Part shown: positions 15,172 to 24,304 of the stretch, piece after piece
How positions within the stretch are numbered: the stretch's first letter is position 1
Layout of the letters: every line of letters begins with the position of its first letter
DNA from: JBJGXI01 sp045635475
Lineage (GTDB): Bacteria; Bacillota; Bacilli; Bacillales; Amphibacillaceae
DNA: 42,179 bases
Assembly (NCBI RefSeq): GCF_045635475.1
Contig: NZ_JBJGXI010000046.1
Location: 1-42,179 of the forward strand
Direction: 5' to 3'
Notes under the pieces: model-generated
Told to the model about the DNA's origin: nothing
Seen by the model: the letters and a program-made list of their open reading frames with translations, nothing else
Databases searched by the model: none
Program-made: the position numbers and the translations under genes

Positions 15172-16011
15172 TTACTCGTATTCTGATTTTAACCTATAGT
15201 AAGTAAAAATAACGCTTGTATAGTATTGCATCATCCAGTCATACCAAATTTGTTTACTGTAATCTGTTAGTTGCTTTTTGTCATTATGACGTATATTAAA
15301 ACCATTAACAATATTGAATATGGCTTTATCATGATTATTTTTGTTTACGTCATACTCGTTGTTTAAAATCTCTTTCAAATCATTCCTTAACGGTTCTAAA
15401 ATATCTGCTAAAATATTTATAGCCTTCTTTTTGGTTTCTTCATTCGAATCAAATCTATAGTACATTTTTACGGATGTTTTTAACTGCTCTATAACATCGT
15501 AATCCATAGTTTCAGGTTTTTCCGTATTCATAAGTGCAGTTATCGCATCATTAGGTAATTCCATTATAAAACCGTAATTCTCATTCAAGTAATAACCACT
15601 TTTATATCTCTTCAACAAGTTATTTATATGTTCAGCAAATTCCTTTTTATATTCATCTGAAATAAAAGTACCTTTTTTATGATCATATACACCAATATGA
15701 TCGTAAAGAATTTCAATCACCGTAAATAGTTCTTCTTCTTTGTAAGAATCGAAATATTCCCATATAGGATATACTTTATCCCTATTCAAATGATTGATAA
15801 AGAATATCTCTGGTGATGGGGACAATGAAGGTGGATACAATTGATAGTCATCCTTAAATTGCTCTGATTGCCAAACTCCATTGCGTGCTACTTCAAATAA
15901 CTTTCTGTCCTCAAAGTATCTATGTATCTGATTAAAATAATTTTTTAGACTTTTATAACTAATAGAAAAGTCACTATCTAAAAGATCATTCCTTTCTGCA
16001 AAATATCTCAT
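15172..16011 (-). CDS. unidentified 279-aa protein, third gene behind the CBASS pair
   Basis: Not recognised with confidence. The start is the ATG six bases after GGGGG (MRYFAERNDLL); an ATG two codons earlier is too close to that site. The protein is mostly helical, soluble, rich in Tyr/Asp/Lys. Notable blocks: FEVARNGVW near the N-terminus, FTVIEILYDHIGVYD in the middle, INILADILEPLRNDLKEIL, and at the C-terminus FNIVNGFNIRHNDKKQ followed by aromatic helices. The opening F-x-E-R-N and the late I-R-H-N recall abortive-infection proteins of the AbiJ/Abi-C kind in general appearance only. It starts 105 bp after the CD-NTase stop on the same strand with no terminator between, so it may be an accessory or second effector of that system. 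Confidence 0.6.
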   Translation of the reverse strand: MRYFAERNDLLDSDFSISYKSLKNYFNQIHRYFEDRKLFEVARNGVWQSEQFKDDYQLYPPSLSPSPEIFFINHLNRDKVYPIWEYFDSYKEEELFTVIEILYDHIGVYDHKKGTFISDEYKKEFAEHINNLLKRYKSGYYLNENYGFIMELPNDAITALMNTEKPETMDYDVIEQLKTSVKMYYRFDSNEETKKKAINILADILEPLRNDLKEILNNEYDVNKNNHDKAIFNIVNGFNIRHNDKKQLTDYSKQIWYDWMMQYYTSVIFTYYRLKSEYE

Positions 16012-16116
16012 AGACATCCCCCATTTATTATTATTTATAAGTTCGACTTAATTGATATTTAAGAAAATGTAAACATATATAGTTACATAAACATTTACTT
16101 TTCCAAAAACAATTTT

Positions 16117-17463
16117 TTAATATGAATTTGAAATAGGTACACTTATCTTATCTTTTGCAACGCAAACATTTCTATATACAACATAGCATTCTACGAAATG
16201 TCCGCCTTTAAAATTAGTCGACTCAATTTTCTTGCGTGTACCTATATCCCTTACAATTTGTCCTCTAATACAGTCTCTTCTAATAACTTCCTCTCCACGA
16301 TTGCGAACTTTCCAATATACATCATAATAAAGACTATCTTCATCATCTTTTGACAGGGACTCGAATTCATTTTCAGTAATGAAAAACTCTAAGCTCTTGT
16401 TTGCCTTTAAAGGTAATTTATCACGTAGGATGTTTCTTAAAAACTTATTTCTAAAACCATCTTGTTTTACGATACAATCAATTTTTAGGCGATAGCGAAT
16501 ATCAACATCGAACTTATCTTCAATAAATTCTTCTGTTTGCCGAACACCAAACAAAGTACTTTTTTCAAATGCTTTGTTCTCTTGAATTTCTTCTGGCACA
16601 GGAAATACTCTTCCAAATATGTCTCGTAATGCCTCATATATGTCGTCACTATCTTCTGTCTTGTCTTTGATCTTTTCATATGCCTTATTAGCCTTATTAA
16701 CGAAAGTCCCACCATTGTTATAGACTTTTTGGTTACTGCCAAGGGCGTACCAATACTTTTGATCTTTATTACGATCTTTCAGATAGCACAAGAGATCCTT
16801 TAGCAATGGAAGGTAATCATTAAATGTAGCACCCTTATAGTCTTCATTCTCATTAAAGAAATTAAAAACTAATGTATCTATTAATAGTCCACCAAATTTA
16901 AAGCCTTTATTATTCTTCCAAGCCCGAACTAAATTACAAATATACTTAAAGTTTGTGTTTGTCTCTTCAATTGTCGTTGTACTTTCTTCAATTTCTGGCA
17001 TGGGATCGGTTTTCTTCCACGAACCGCCATTATTTGAGTCAGGATAATCAAACGCACCATCTGATCGCTCAAAGCATGGGCATACCTCAACAGTTTTATT
17101 TATACTTTCAAAACTTACAACAACAACTTGTCCATCGCCTCTTACAATTGTTTTGGGGTATCTTTTCTTAATTTCCTGTTTAACTTTTTGCAACAGTTTC
17201 GATTGCCCATTTCCCTCATGTTCGTCATACTGTTTTTTTAGCTCCTTTGGTAATACATACAGCATATCAACGTCACTAAACGTTTTTATTGCAGTATCTC
17301 TTCCTAAAGAACCAACTATATGACTATTTTCTATTTCATCATTATCTAAGTTCCTAAATGACTTGTTTAACCGCTTGGTTATTTCCTTTACCCTTTTTGT
17401 TTCTTCCTCAATTGATTCTATTTGTAATCCATCAACATATTCCTCGAACTTTTCTTCTAACAT
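16117..17463 (-). CDS. CBASS CD-NTase (cyclic oligonucleotide synthase) with AGS-C sensor domain
   Basis: 448 aa. The nucleotidyltransferase core shows GSLGRDT (51-57) and SDVD (63-66, metal-binding D64/D66), the SMODS/CD-NTase signature, with a probable third acidic residue at E126 (TVEVCPCF). Residues 325-445 match the AGS-C sensor domain (VYWKVRNRGEE, CIRGQIVRDIG, GGHFVECYVV). Enzymes of this family make cyclic di- or trinucleotides on phage infection, which activate a partner effector. The gene lies 12 bp after a SLATT membrane effector. No Cap2/Cap3 or HORMA/TRIP13 genes are present, so this is a minimal type I CBASS. Start supported by AGGGGG five bases before ATG. The nucleotide product cannot be read from sequence. 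Confidence 0.9.
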   Translation of the reverse strand: MLEEKFEEYVDGLQIESIEEETKRVKEITKRLNKSFRNLDNDEIENSHIVGSLGRDTAIKTFSDVDMLYVLPKELKKQYDEHEGNGQSKLLQKVKQEIKKRYPKTIVRGDGQVVVVSFESINKTVEVCPCFERSDGAFDYPDSNNGGSWKKTDPMPEIEESTTTIEETNTNFKYICNLVRAWKNNKGFKFGGLLIDTLVFNFFNENEDYKGATFNDYLPLLKDLLCYLKDRNKDQKYWYALGSNQKVYNNGGTFVNKANKAYEKIKDKTEDSDDIYEALRDIFGRVFPVPEEIQENKAFEKSTLFGVRQTEEFIEDKFDVDIRYRLKIDCIVKQDGFRNKFLRNILRDKLPLKANKSLEFFITENEFESLSKDDEDSLYYDVYWKVRNRGEEVIRRDCIRGQIVRDIGTRKKIESTNFKGGHFVECYVVYRNVCVAKDKISVPISNSY

Positions 17464-17475
17464 CTAATCCCCCTA

Positions 17476-18057
17476 TTAAACGATAAATAATAGTATCACA
17501 AATACCAATAGACCAATTACTGTTATTCGGAAGGATAAAGGAATTTTATCTTTCCATGTGAAATTCTTTTGTTCGTCTATCCATTCATACTGGCTTTGAA
17601 AAAACAATTTATAATGAGCAATCCAATCACTCACAAATATCTGTTTTGAGATACTTATTTCATAAAATTCATCCATTAGTTTCTTCATCATAACAGTTTC
17701 GTTTGAATCATGGCTGTATTCCTCTTGATTTGAACTAATAGCTTGATAATAAAGGTCACGAAGTTCATTGTGTATCTGTATTAACCGATTTCCTATTACT
17801 CTATATCTATCTTTTTCACTATTGTATTGACTAATAGTTAAGGCAATGATACTTGCAATTATTAAAGCAAGAGAAACTTCCATATTATACAGAAAACCTG
17901 GTTTATATATCTGCCAAATACCAATAGAGAGAGTAATAAACGCAATTCTCCCTGGCATCTTTACTACCGTGTCGTATGTTGAGAAATGCTTTTTTGCTCC
18001 ATAAATCACGTTATATCCGTTTTCTGCGAGCTGTCTCACAAAATAGTCCTTTTTCAA
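17476..18057 (-). CDS. SLATT-domain membrane effector of CBASS
   Basis: 193 aa; the start is TTG, six bases after AAGGAGG. The N-terminal LAENGYNVIYGAKKHFSTYD leads into two membrane helices (about 38-52 and 60-76), then a cytoplasmic helical region with acidic stretches, and a C-terminal hydrophobic helix (177-193). This is the SLATT layout (SMODS- and SLOG-associating two-helix effectors) predicted to form pores or disrupt the membrane when a nucleotide second messenger binds. It is first in the operon, immediately before the CD-NTase; effector-then-synthase order is common in CBASS. The trailing third hydrophobic helix is worth noting, as some SLATT families have only two. Confidence 0.85.
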   Translation of the reverse strand: MKKDYFVRQLAENGYNVIYGAKKHFSTYDTVVKMPGRIAFITLSIGIWQIYKPGFLYNMEVSLALIIASIIALTISQYNSEKDRYRVIGNRLIQIHNELRDLYYQAISSNQEEYSHDSNETVMMKKLMDEFYEISISKQIFVSDWIAHYKLFFQSQYEWIDEQKNFTWKDKIPLSFRITVIGLLVFVILLFIV

Positions 18058-18137
18058 ACAAATCCTCCTTATTTATTGAGATAAGAAAAATATTCTCCTT
18101 AAAAGTAATTATTAAAAGAAATGAATCTATAATATTA

Positions 18138-18160
18138 TACGAACAGTGGCACTGTTCGTA
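18138..18160. repeat. short palindromic repeat, family 1 (copy b)
   Basis: Perfect 23-bp palindrome: arms TACGAACAGTG and CACTGTTCGTA around one base. It begins 3 bp past the stop of the MazG-like gene and may act as its terminator. It also stands next to an A/T-rich TATAAT-like stretch upstream of the SLATT gene. Confidence 0.8.
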
Positions 18161-18162
18161 AA

Positions 18163-18513
18163 CTATAACTCCGTATACTTACTCCTACTCCCCTTAGCCT
18201 TCTCCACCGGATACTTTTGCTCATTCTTTTCCATTTTACTCACAATAGCCTCACCAAGATCGATATCCAACTGGTCTGCTAGCAATAAAGAGTAAATTAC
18301 TACATCAGCCAACTCATCTTTTATATTATCCATATTTTCTGCAACAGCTTCTTCGCTGCTTTTCCATTGAAAATTCTCCAAAAACTCACTTGCTTCTAAG
18401 GACATTGAAATCGCTAAATCTTTTGGATTATGGAATTGGCCCCAGTCCCGCTCATCTCTAAAGTTAGCTGCCAGCTTTTCTAGTTCATTTAGTGTTAAAT
18501 TATTTTTTTGCAT
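18163..18513 (-). CDS. MazG-like nucleotide pyrophosphohydrolase
   Basis: 116 aa. SLEASEFLENFQW (38-50) and DELADVVIYSLLL provide the E-x-x-E...E-x-x-D metal-binding pattern of all-alpha NTP pyrophosphatases (MazG/RS21-C6 type), which cleave (d)NTPs to monophosphates. The length fits single-domain members. The C-terminal NEQKYPVEKAKGS is also typical. It lies 75 bp after the nuclease-helicase gene on the same strand. In this context it could alter nucleotide pools during phage infection or clear modified nucleotides; a housekeeping role is equally possible. Start supported by AAAGGG eight bases upstream. Confidence 0.85.
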   Translation of the reverse strand: MQKNNLTLNELEKLAANFRDERDWGQFHNPKDLAISMSLEASEFLENFQWKSSEEAVAENMDNIKDELADVVIYSLLLADQLDIDLGEAIVSKMEKNEQKYPVEKAKGSRSKYTEL

Positions 18514-18588
18514 TTTGAATACCCTTTCTTATTAAAAGTTAAAAAAGGACTAATTCAATAGCCCTCCATCAAGTTTTTCCAACAAAAA

Positions 18589-20520
18589 CTAATAGTTACT
18601 TTCACTATCGGCAACCTTGGTATTTCCATAACTAGCTTCTCTATATGTAATTTCCCGTTTTAATTGTGAAATCAAATACTCTTCTAAATTCTTATCGGTA
18701 CAGTGTACATAACATCCCTTTTGTCCTCTTGTCATTAGTGTTCGATAAGTATTTCGAATAATCTTATCAGCAATTTCTTCTGCTTGATCTGGATTTTCTT
18801 TAACCATCTTTTTAATTCCTTTTAGTGACTGATCTGATTTTGCTCGTTTGGTATAGTCAGTTACAACTCTACCATTTTCATATCGTAAATCATCACCAAT
18901 TATAACGCCTACATAATCAAACTCCAGTCCCTGACAAGTATGTATACATCCCGCTTCATCGATGGATGCATCATCAATCGCCCAAGTAGCTGTATTATCT
19001 AGGTTCCAACTAATTCCAAAATTATGTTCTTCTATCTGTATATCATGAAAGCTAGATTTGCCACGATTCGCCTTTGGCCATTCCCAACAATAACCTGCTA
19101 CTATTCTTGATTTGTTGTTATTTTCGTTTTTCTTTTCAATTTCACGTTTCATTTCATTCGGATCTGAAAAAACCTTAAAATCGTAATCCAATCCCATGTC
19201 GTTAGCATTAGCTGTTTCACGAATCTGCAATAAATCATCTAGCCAAGCTATATAACCATCAGATCCATCACATCTAAATTGAGATGCTAGAACTCCAGAA
19301 GTTATTTCTGCCCCATATTCTTTAGCATATTTTTTTATCATTTCAACACTGCCGACATCCTTTAAAGTTACTCTCTGATTTTCGTCAATAAAGAAAATCG
19401 ACATTTTTGAAGTATGTATTATTTCTTTCACTTGATTTTCACCTAAGTTACTAAACAAACCTGATTTTTCGTTTAAACGATGAGCCTCATCAGCAATTAA
19501 TACATCTAGCTCATTTAGTTCAGATTCTGTATAACTACCCGAACCTTTGAATAAATTATCAATTCTAGTCTTTCTAAAATCACCTTTTAGTTTTGTAGAA
19601 TAGATGCTTCTAGGTGCTGAATTTTTAGTAACATATTGGCAGGTAAGTGTTTTATTCGTTAATGCAACAAGTAAATTTATTGCTAAAACAGATTTCCCCG
19701 TTCCAGGACCACCCTCAATTATCATAATCTGTTTCGTGTCAGTTTCAATAGCAACCTCAGCAAGCTGGAGAGCAGTCTCATAAATAACCTTTTGCTCATC
19801 GATCATTACAAATTCCTGATTACCTTTTAACATACTGGCTAGTGAATCCTGTAATGACTTTGACGGCCTAATTCTTCCTTGCTCAATCTGATAAAGAATA
19901 TCTTGTTGATCGCCATGTTTAATATATTTTTTTATGAAACTTCTAAGTTTTTCCACGTCACCTTTTGCATACACCGGTGCTAGATTCAAATAGTAATCAT
20001 AATATGTATCAGTCAATGGATCATCTTGAGTTTTCCGATAGTTATGCAGATACGCACATGGTTTTAATTGAATAAATTGTTCTTGTACATTCTCATTATA
20101 ATCTTCAATTAATGCTGCGTAAGACCACGCTTGATAAGAAGGATGCGCCACTTCATGTAAACCACGGTTTAAGGCCGTCTTTACAATAGCTTCTTTTCCC
20201 TCTACCTTTTCCACTTCAGACCACTGTTTTAGTTCAACTATTATTACTGAGTCAGTCTCACCATCATGTCCAGATAATAGAAAATCAACTCTCTTCGATG
20301 TGTAAGGAATTTTATATTCAATAGCCACTCCTGCATCATTTGGAATTGATTGATCATTCAAGACCCGGTACATATGTAACATAGAATTGTCCCATGAGCG
20401 AATCTCTGACTCACTAGTACGTCCTAGCTTTAATTCGAACTGATTAAGAATGTGATTTACCAGGACGTCCTGATCAACATGATTAAGGAATTCTTGTTTA
20501 CTTGCTTCGTAGACGATCAT
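18589..20520 (-). CDS. DUF2075 nuclease-helicase (PD-(D/E)XK domain + SF1 helicase)
   Basis: 643 aa. N-terminal domain with RVDFLL (D79) and VELKQW (E96, K98), the PD-(D/E)XK nuclease core. From residue 245 a superfamily-1 helicase of the DUF2075 (Schlafen AAA-3) group: Walker A GGPGTGKS (270-277), Walker B VLIADEAHR (340-348), FIDENQRV motif III, and late TYRTLMTRGQKG motif VI-like block. This combination resembles single-protein nuclease-helicase immunity factors such as staphylococcal Nhi, but that assignment needs alignment. Followed by a MazG-like enzyme on the same strand and flanked by CBASS and Gabija-like genes, so a defence role is likely. Start supported by GGAGG before ATG. Confidence 0.85.
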   Translation of the reverse strand: MIVYEASKQEFLNHVDQDVLVNHILNQFELKLGRTSESEIRSWDNSMLHMYRVLNDQSIPNDAGVAIEYKIPYTSKRVDFLLSGHDGETDSVIIVELKQWSEVEKVEGKEAIVKTALNRGLHEVAHPSYQAWSYAALIEDYNENVQEQFIQLKPCAYLHNYRKTQDDPLTDTYYDYYLNLAPVYAKGDVEKLRSFIKKYIKHGDQQDILYQIEQGRIRPSKSLQDSLASMLKGNQEFVMIDEQKVIYETALQLAEVAIETDTKQIMIIEGGPGTGKSVLAINLLVALTNKTLTCQYVTKNSAPRSIYSTKLKGDFRKTRIDNLFKGSGSYTESELNELDVLIADEAHRLNEKSGLFSNLGENQVKEIIHTSKMSIFFIDENQRVTLKDVGSVEMIKKYAKEYGAEITSGVLASQFRCDGSDGYIAWLDDLLQIRETANANDMGLDYDFKVFSDPNEMKREIEKKNENNNKSRIVAGYCWEWPKANRGKSSFHDIQIEEHNFGISWNLDNTATWAIDDASIDEAGCIHTCQGLEFDYVGVIIGDDLRYENGRVVTDYTKRAKSDQSLKGIKKMVKENPDQAEEIADKIIRNTYRTLMTRGQKGCYVHCTDKNLEEYLISQLKREITYREASYGNTKVADSESNY

Positions 20521-20971
20521 ATAGATTCCTCCGTTAAAACACTGAATAAGAATATTTTACCATAAATTACATTTGAGGATTGACAAAGACACTTAGCCAT
20601 ATTTAATTCTCTGTGCTGTACTTTTATTACCACATGTTTTACAACCATTTACGTCCATCTTTACCCCATATATAAAAATAATTTTACCTCTTTTTATGGA
20701 ATTACCTGCAAACATATTTTGGGATGTATGTAGAATAGTAGGCTTTCTACCCGTTCTTGCAAAACGAAAATGGGGTTAATAAAATTAACATCTCGGATAT
20801 TAACGCACAATTGTATAATAGATTATTAAAAGGAATTCTATTCTGCACACTAGGAAATGTTATGCAAGATTATTATTTGTGAATAGTACGAAATTTAGGA
20901 GGGAGCTTTATTAGCTCTCCTCCCAATTTAAAAAGTGTCGATCAGTTTGTAGCTACCCAACACCTTTTTAA
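20521..20971. other. intergenic region with one strong hairpin
   Basis: No supported gene. A hairpin at about 20,897-20,923 (GGAGGGAGCT ... AGCTCTCCTCC, one bulge) lies just past the end of the osmoprotectant-binding pseudogene and was probably its terminator, although the U-tract is poor. A 21-codon minus-strand frame near 20,600-20,670 with one CxxC is too slight to call. Confidence 0.45.
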
Positions 20972-21755
20972 TTATTCCTCAATTAACCTATTTTCAACCA
21001 GGTATTCTTCAGCAACTTCTTGCACATTACGTTCTTATACGTCTACCTGGAAGATTAATTCATGCATTATATCGCTATTAAGATTATTTGCTAAAGGCTG
21101 TAAAATTTCTTCAATTTCTGGATATTGCTCATAGATGCCCGGAGTCATGGAAACTGCGGCTTTATATGGTGTGAAGAGTTGTTCATCGTCTTCTAAGTTA
21201 ACTGTTGCAAAGCCTACAGCTACATCCACTTCTTCATTGTAGATGGCATCATAGTTTAGTTCTTAATTCATCTCAGATATTTAAATCATCACCAAATTCA
21301 AAACTATAGTACTTATAGATACCCGGTAGACCATCAGGACGATTCGTGCAAACTCAGCATCTGCTGACATTCTAAGTTCCCCTGGGTTCTTACTTAATAT
21401 AGTCTTCCGGTAAACCACTAATAGTTTCTATACATAATTCTTCAACATGCTCATAACGTATAACTAGCGTATACAAATTATTCACATCAAAAATACTCGT
21501 CCATATAATACCATTCTCCGCATCTACTTCTTGTATTGCCTCATATACCTGCTGCTTTTCTGCAATTGGTTCCAAGCCCTTGTAATTTAAAAGTCCAGTA
21601 CCAGTATAATCCCAATAGATATCAAAGATAGTACCCCTTCTCATGTACACTTTTATAGAAATAATTATTCTGGTCATGAATGTGAAAACCGTTATGGATC
21701 GTTCTGTTAGATACGGTTGAATATGAGTTAGAGGTGAACAAATATGTTCTCTCAT
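20972..21755 (-). pseudogene. decayed osmoprotectant-binding protein gene (OpuCC/OsmX type), copy 1
   Basis: The minus strand keeps recognisable pieces of a quaternary-amine ABC transporter binding protein in several frames. From N to C: IYWDYTGTGLLNYKGLEPIA and DAENGIIWTSIFDVNN (21,390-21,650), ADAEFARI and a tyrosine-rich stretch (about 21,290-21,370), NYDAIYNEEVDVAVGFAT, YPEIEEILQPLANNL, and a proper C-terminus VAEEYLVENRLIEE plus stop. At least four frame breaks or stops separate them, and the signal-peptide end is not visible. The product would have bound glycine betaine, choline or similar solutes. No transporter genes remain beside it. Confidence 0.8.
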
Positions 21756-22219
21756 AGTGATGCAACCAATGAGGTAAATTATTTAGATGATTACCGGACG
21801 AGCATTTTTCATAAATTGAAAATTTGGTATAATTTTGCAGGACATTCATATCTTCTGTCGAAATTAATATAGCAATGTAGAAATAAAGTGACAAATTCGA
21901 ACGGCAATTTATTTTAATGCGGAGGTGAAAGATCAAATGGACAGTGTAGTGTATCATCCAAGATACGAACGACTAGGCAGATGATGGCACTTCCCACTTA
22001 GTTATTGTTATCAAATAACTGTAGATTTTTGTCAGAAACATTAGGATTGTGTACAAGTCCATCCACCTCATTTATAAAGCGATTACGTTTTGTGTGTATT
22101 AAGAGAGTTGGATTAAAGGAAGTATTTTTGTTAGCTGATTATAGTGAAAAATGAACATAGTAAAAAGATTTACAGTTTCTAATATAAATAAATATCATCA
22201 ATCAAAAGGAGGAATGGTT
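21756..22219. other. spacer between osmoprotectant pseudogene and Gabija-like operon
   Basis: It holds the degraded 5' part of the pseudogene (readable only in fragments to about 21,850) and the leader of the Gabija-like operon. No clear promoter pair was found by eye; the stretch 22,080-22,150 is AT-rich and is the likely promoter region. Confidence 0.4.
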
Positions 22220-24304
22220 ATGAATTTATTTAAAATACAGATAAATAATTACCGACTACTAAAAAATTTCTCTATGGATTTGGAAAAAGATCTTTCCTTG
22301 GTAATAGGTAAAAACAACACTGGAAAAACATCGATTCTATCGGTTCTTAATAAATTCTTAACTGATAAAAACAGGTTCTCATTTGAAGATTTCAATATTG
22401 AGTTTAAGCAAGAACTGAAAGAGTTAATTTTAGAGGAAGAAGTTATTGATGAGAAAGATTTTAAAAGATTGGGCATAAGGCTCTTGCTGTTTATCCAATA
22501 CACAGAAATGGATAATATATCAAATGTCAGTAAGGTTATGATGGATTTAGACCCAGATAATAATGTTATTGTACTTGGGTTTGAATATACATTGGATTTC
22601 ACCCAGTTTATACGGATAAAAAAAGACTATAGGGAATTTGAAGCAGCTGAGAATGAAAAAAAGGAAGTAAACACAGATTATTCCCCTAAAAATATTTTTG
22701 ATTTTTCAAGAGATAATCAATCGAATTATTTTAAATTAAGGAGACGTTCAATCCTATATGATAAAGATACCAAATTGGTCTCTGAAGATAATTTTATAGA
22801 TTTGGATCGTGAGAAAATAAACATTTCCGATATTATTAATTTCAAATACATAAGCGCCACAAGAGATGTTGCAAACAAAGAAGTTGATAAAACTCTTTCT
22901 GGTCAGACATCAAGAATATATAGGCGTACAGAAACAAGTGATGAACAAAACAAAGCTGTTGTAGATTTTAAGGACAAGTTAAGTGAAACAGACTATCATT
23001 TAAATGGAATATATAAGACATTATTTGATGATATAGTCAAAAAAGTAAGGGATTTTGGCGGTATAAAAATAAATGAATCAGAGATTGAAATAATTTCAAC
23101 ACTTCAACATAGGGAATTGCTCGAAGGGAATACAACAGTGGTTTACAAACATGATTCAGATAATCATCTCCCTGAACATTATAATGGATTGGGGTACATG
23201 AACTTAATAAGTATGATATTTGAACTTGAAATTCTTGTAAATGAATTTAAGAGGGAAAAGGATAAAAACCCAGCAGATATTAATTTGCTATTTATAGAAG
23301 AGCCCGAAGCGCATACCCACCCACAAATGCAGTATGTTTTTATAAAGAATATTAAGAACTTACTTAGTGAAGGTATTAAAAAAGATGATGGAGAAAAAAG
23401 AGAATTGCAATACATCATAAGTACACATTCAGCGTGTATAGTGGCCGATAGTGATTTTGATGATATAAAATACCTTAATAGAGAAACTGCAAACAGCGTT
23501 ATTGTTAAGAACTTGAAAGATTTAATGAATGAATACGATGAAGAAACTAATCAATATAAGTTCATTAAACAGTATCTAACGATCAGCAGAGCAGAGATAT
23601 TCTTTGCGGATAAAGCAATTCTAATTGAGGGAGATACTGAACGAATACTTATTCCAACTCTTATGAAAAAGATTGACATTGAAGAACAATGCAAATTTAT
23701 CACTTCTGGTAAAGAGGACGAATACTTACCATTACTCTCTCAAAATATTTCGATTATTGAGGTTGGTGCTTATTCTCAAATCTTTGAAAAGTTTGTTGAT
23801 TTTTTAGGTATCAAATCACTTATTATTACAGATCTTGATGCTGTAGACGAAGAAGACAAAAAATGCAGAGTTACTAATGGTGTTAGTTACTCTAATTATG
23901 CAATTAGATTTTTCTTTGAAGATGCTTCTTTAACTGATTTAAAAGACTACTCTATTGAGAGGAAGCAATTTAATAAAGTTGATGGACGATGGGTTAATCA
24001 AGAAAATGGGAAACTTTGCGTGGTATATCAAACTAAGGAAGATGGATACAATGCACGAAGCTTTGAAGACGCTTTTATTCACCTTAACAAAAATTATGTT
24101 GCCGAAAATAAGGATAGTTTCAAAGGAATTAAACACAAACGATTTTTTGAGAACGATTATGATGCCTATGATTTAGCTGAGAATTGTGTAATTAAAAAAA
24201 CTCATTTTGCATTGGATATACTTTATCATAGTGATGAAGATCTAAGTAATTGGAAAATTCCAAGTTATATAAAGGAAGGGTTGCTATGGCTGAAGAAGGA
24301 TTAA
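22220..24304 (+). CDS. gajA: Gabija GajA-like OLD-family ATPase-nuclease
   Basis: 694 aa; start at the ATG seven bases after AAGGAGG. ABC-type ATPase half: Walker A GKNNTGKTS (30-38), signature NGLGYMNLI (322-330), Walker B LLFIEEPEAH (356-365), H-loop ISTHS (400-404). Then a TOPRIM nuclease half: LIEGDTE (468-474) and TDLDAVDEEDK (537-547), the metal-binding acidic residues. This is the OLD class 2 layout; with an adjacent UvrD-like helicase it is Gabija. GajA cuts DNA when nucleotide levels fall during phage attack. It is longer than the B. cereus VD045 protein (578 aa), with a larger insert between Walker A and signature and a longer C-terminus. The last 19 bases overlap gajB. Strongly AT-rich, unlike the sugar operon. 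Confidence 0.88.
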   Translation: MNLFKIQINNYRLLKNFSMDLEKDLSLVIGKNNTGKTSILSVLNKFLTDKNRFSFEDFNIEFKQELKELILEEEVIDEKDFKRLGIRLLLFIQYTEMDNISNVSKVMMDLDPDNNVIVLGFEYTLDFTQFIRIKKDYREFEAAENEKKEVNTDYSPKNIFDFSRDNQSNYFKLRRRSILYDKDTKLVSEDNFIDLDREKINISDIINFKYISATRDVANKEVDKTLSGQTSRIYRRTETSDEQNKAVVDFKDKLSETDYHLNGIYKTLFDDIVKKVRDFGGIKINESEIEIISTLQHRELLEGNTTVVYKHDSDNHLPEHYNGLGYMNLISMIFELEILVNEFKREKDKNPADINLLFIEEPEAHTHPQMQYVFIKNIKNLLSEGIKKDDGEKRELQYIISTHSACIVADSDFDDIKYLNRETANSVIVKNLKDLMNEYDEETNQYKFIKQYLTISRAEIFFADKAILIEGDTERILIPTLMKKIDIEEQCKFITSGKEDEYLPLLSQNISIIEVGAYSQIFEKFVDFLGIKSLIITDLDAVDEEDKKCRVTNGVSYSNYAIRFFFEDASLTDLKDYSIERKQFNKVDGRWVNQENGKLCVVYQTKEDGYNARSFEDAFIHLNKNYVAENKDSFKGIKHKRFFENDYDAYDLAENCVIKKTHFALDILYHSDEDLSNWKIPSYIKEGLLWLKKD

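Noticed and set aside
18138..18160. Palindrome as an operator of the CBASS operon
   Set aside because: The same palindrome family occurs at unrelated loci in the window, so a specific CBASS operator role is not supported; kept as a repeat.
20600..20670. Possible mini zinc-ribbon ORF (one CxxC) on the minus strand
   Set aside because: Only 21 codons, a single CxxC pair and a weak site; not enough to call a gene.
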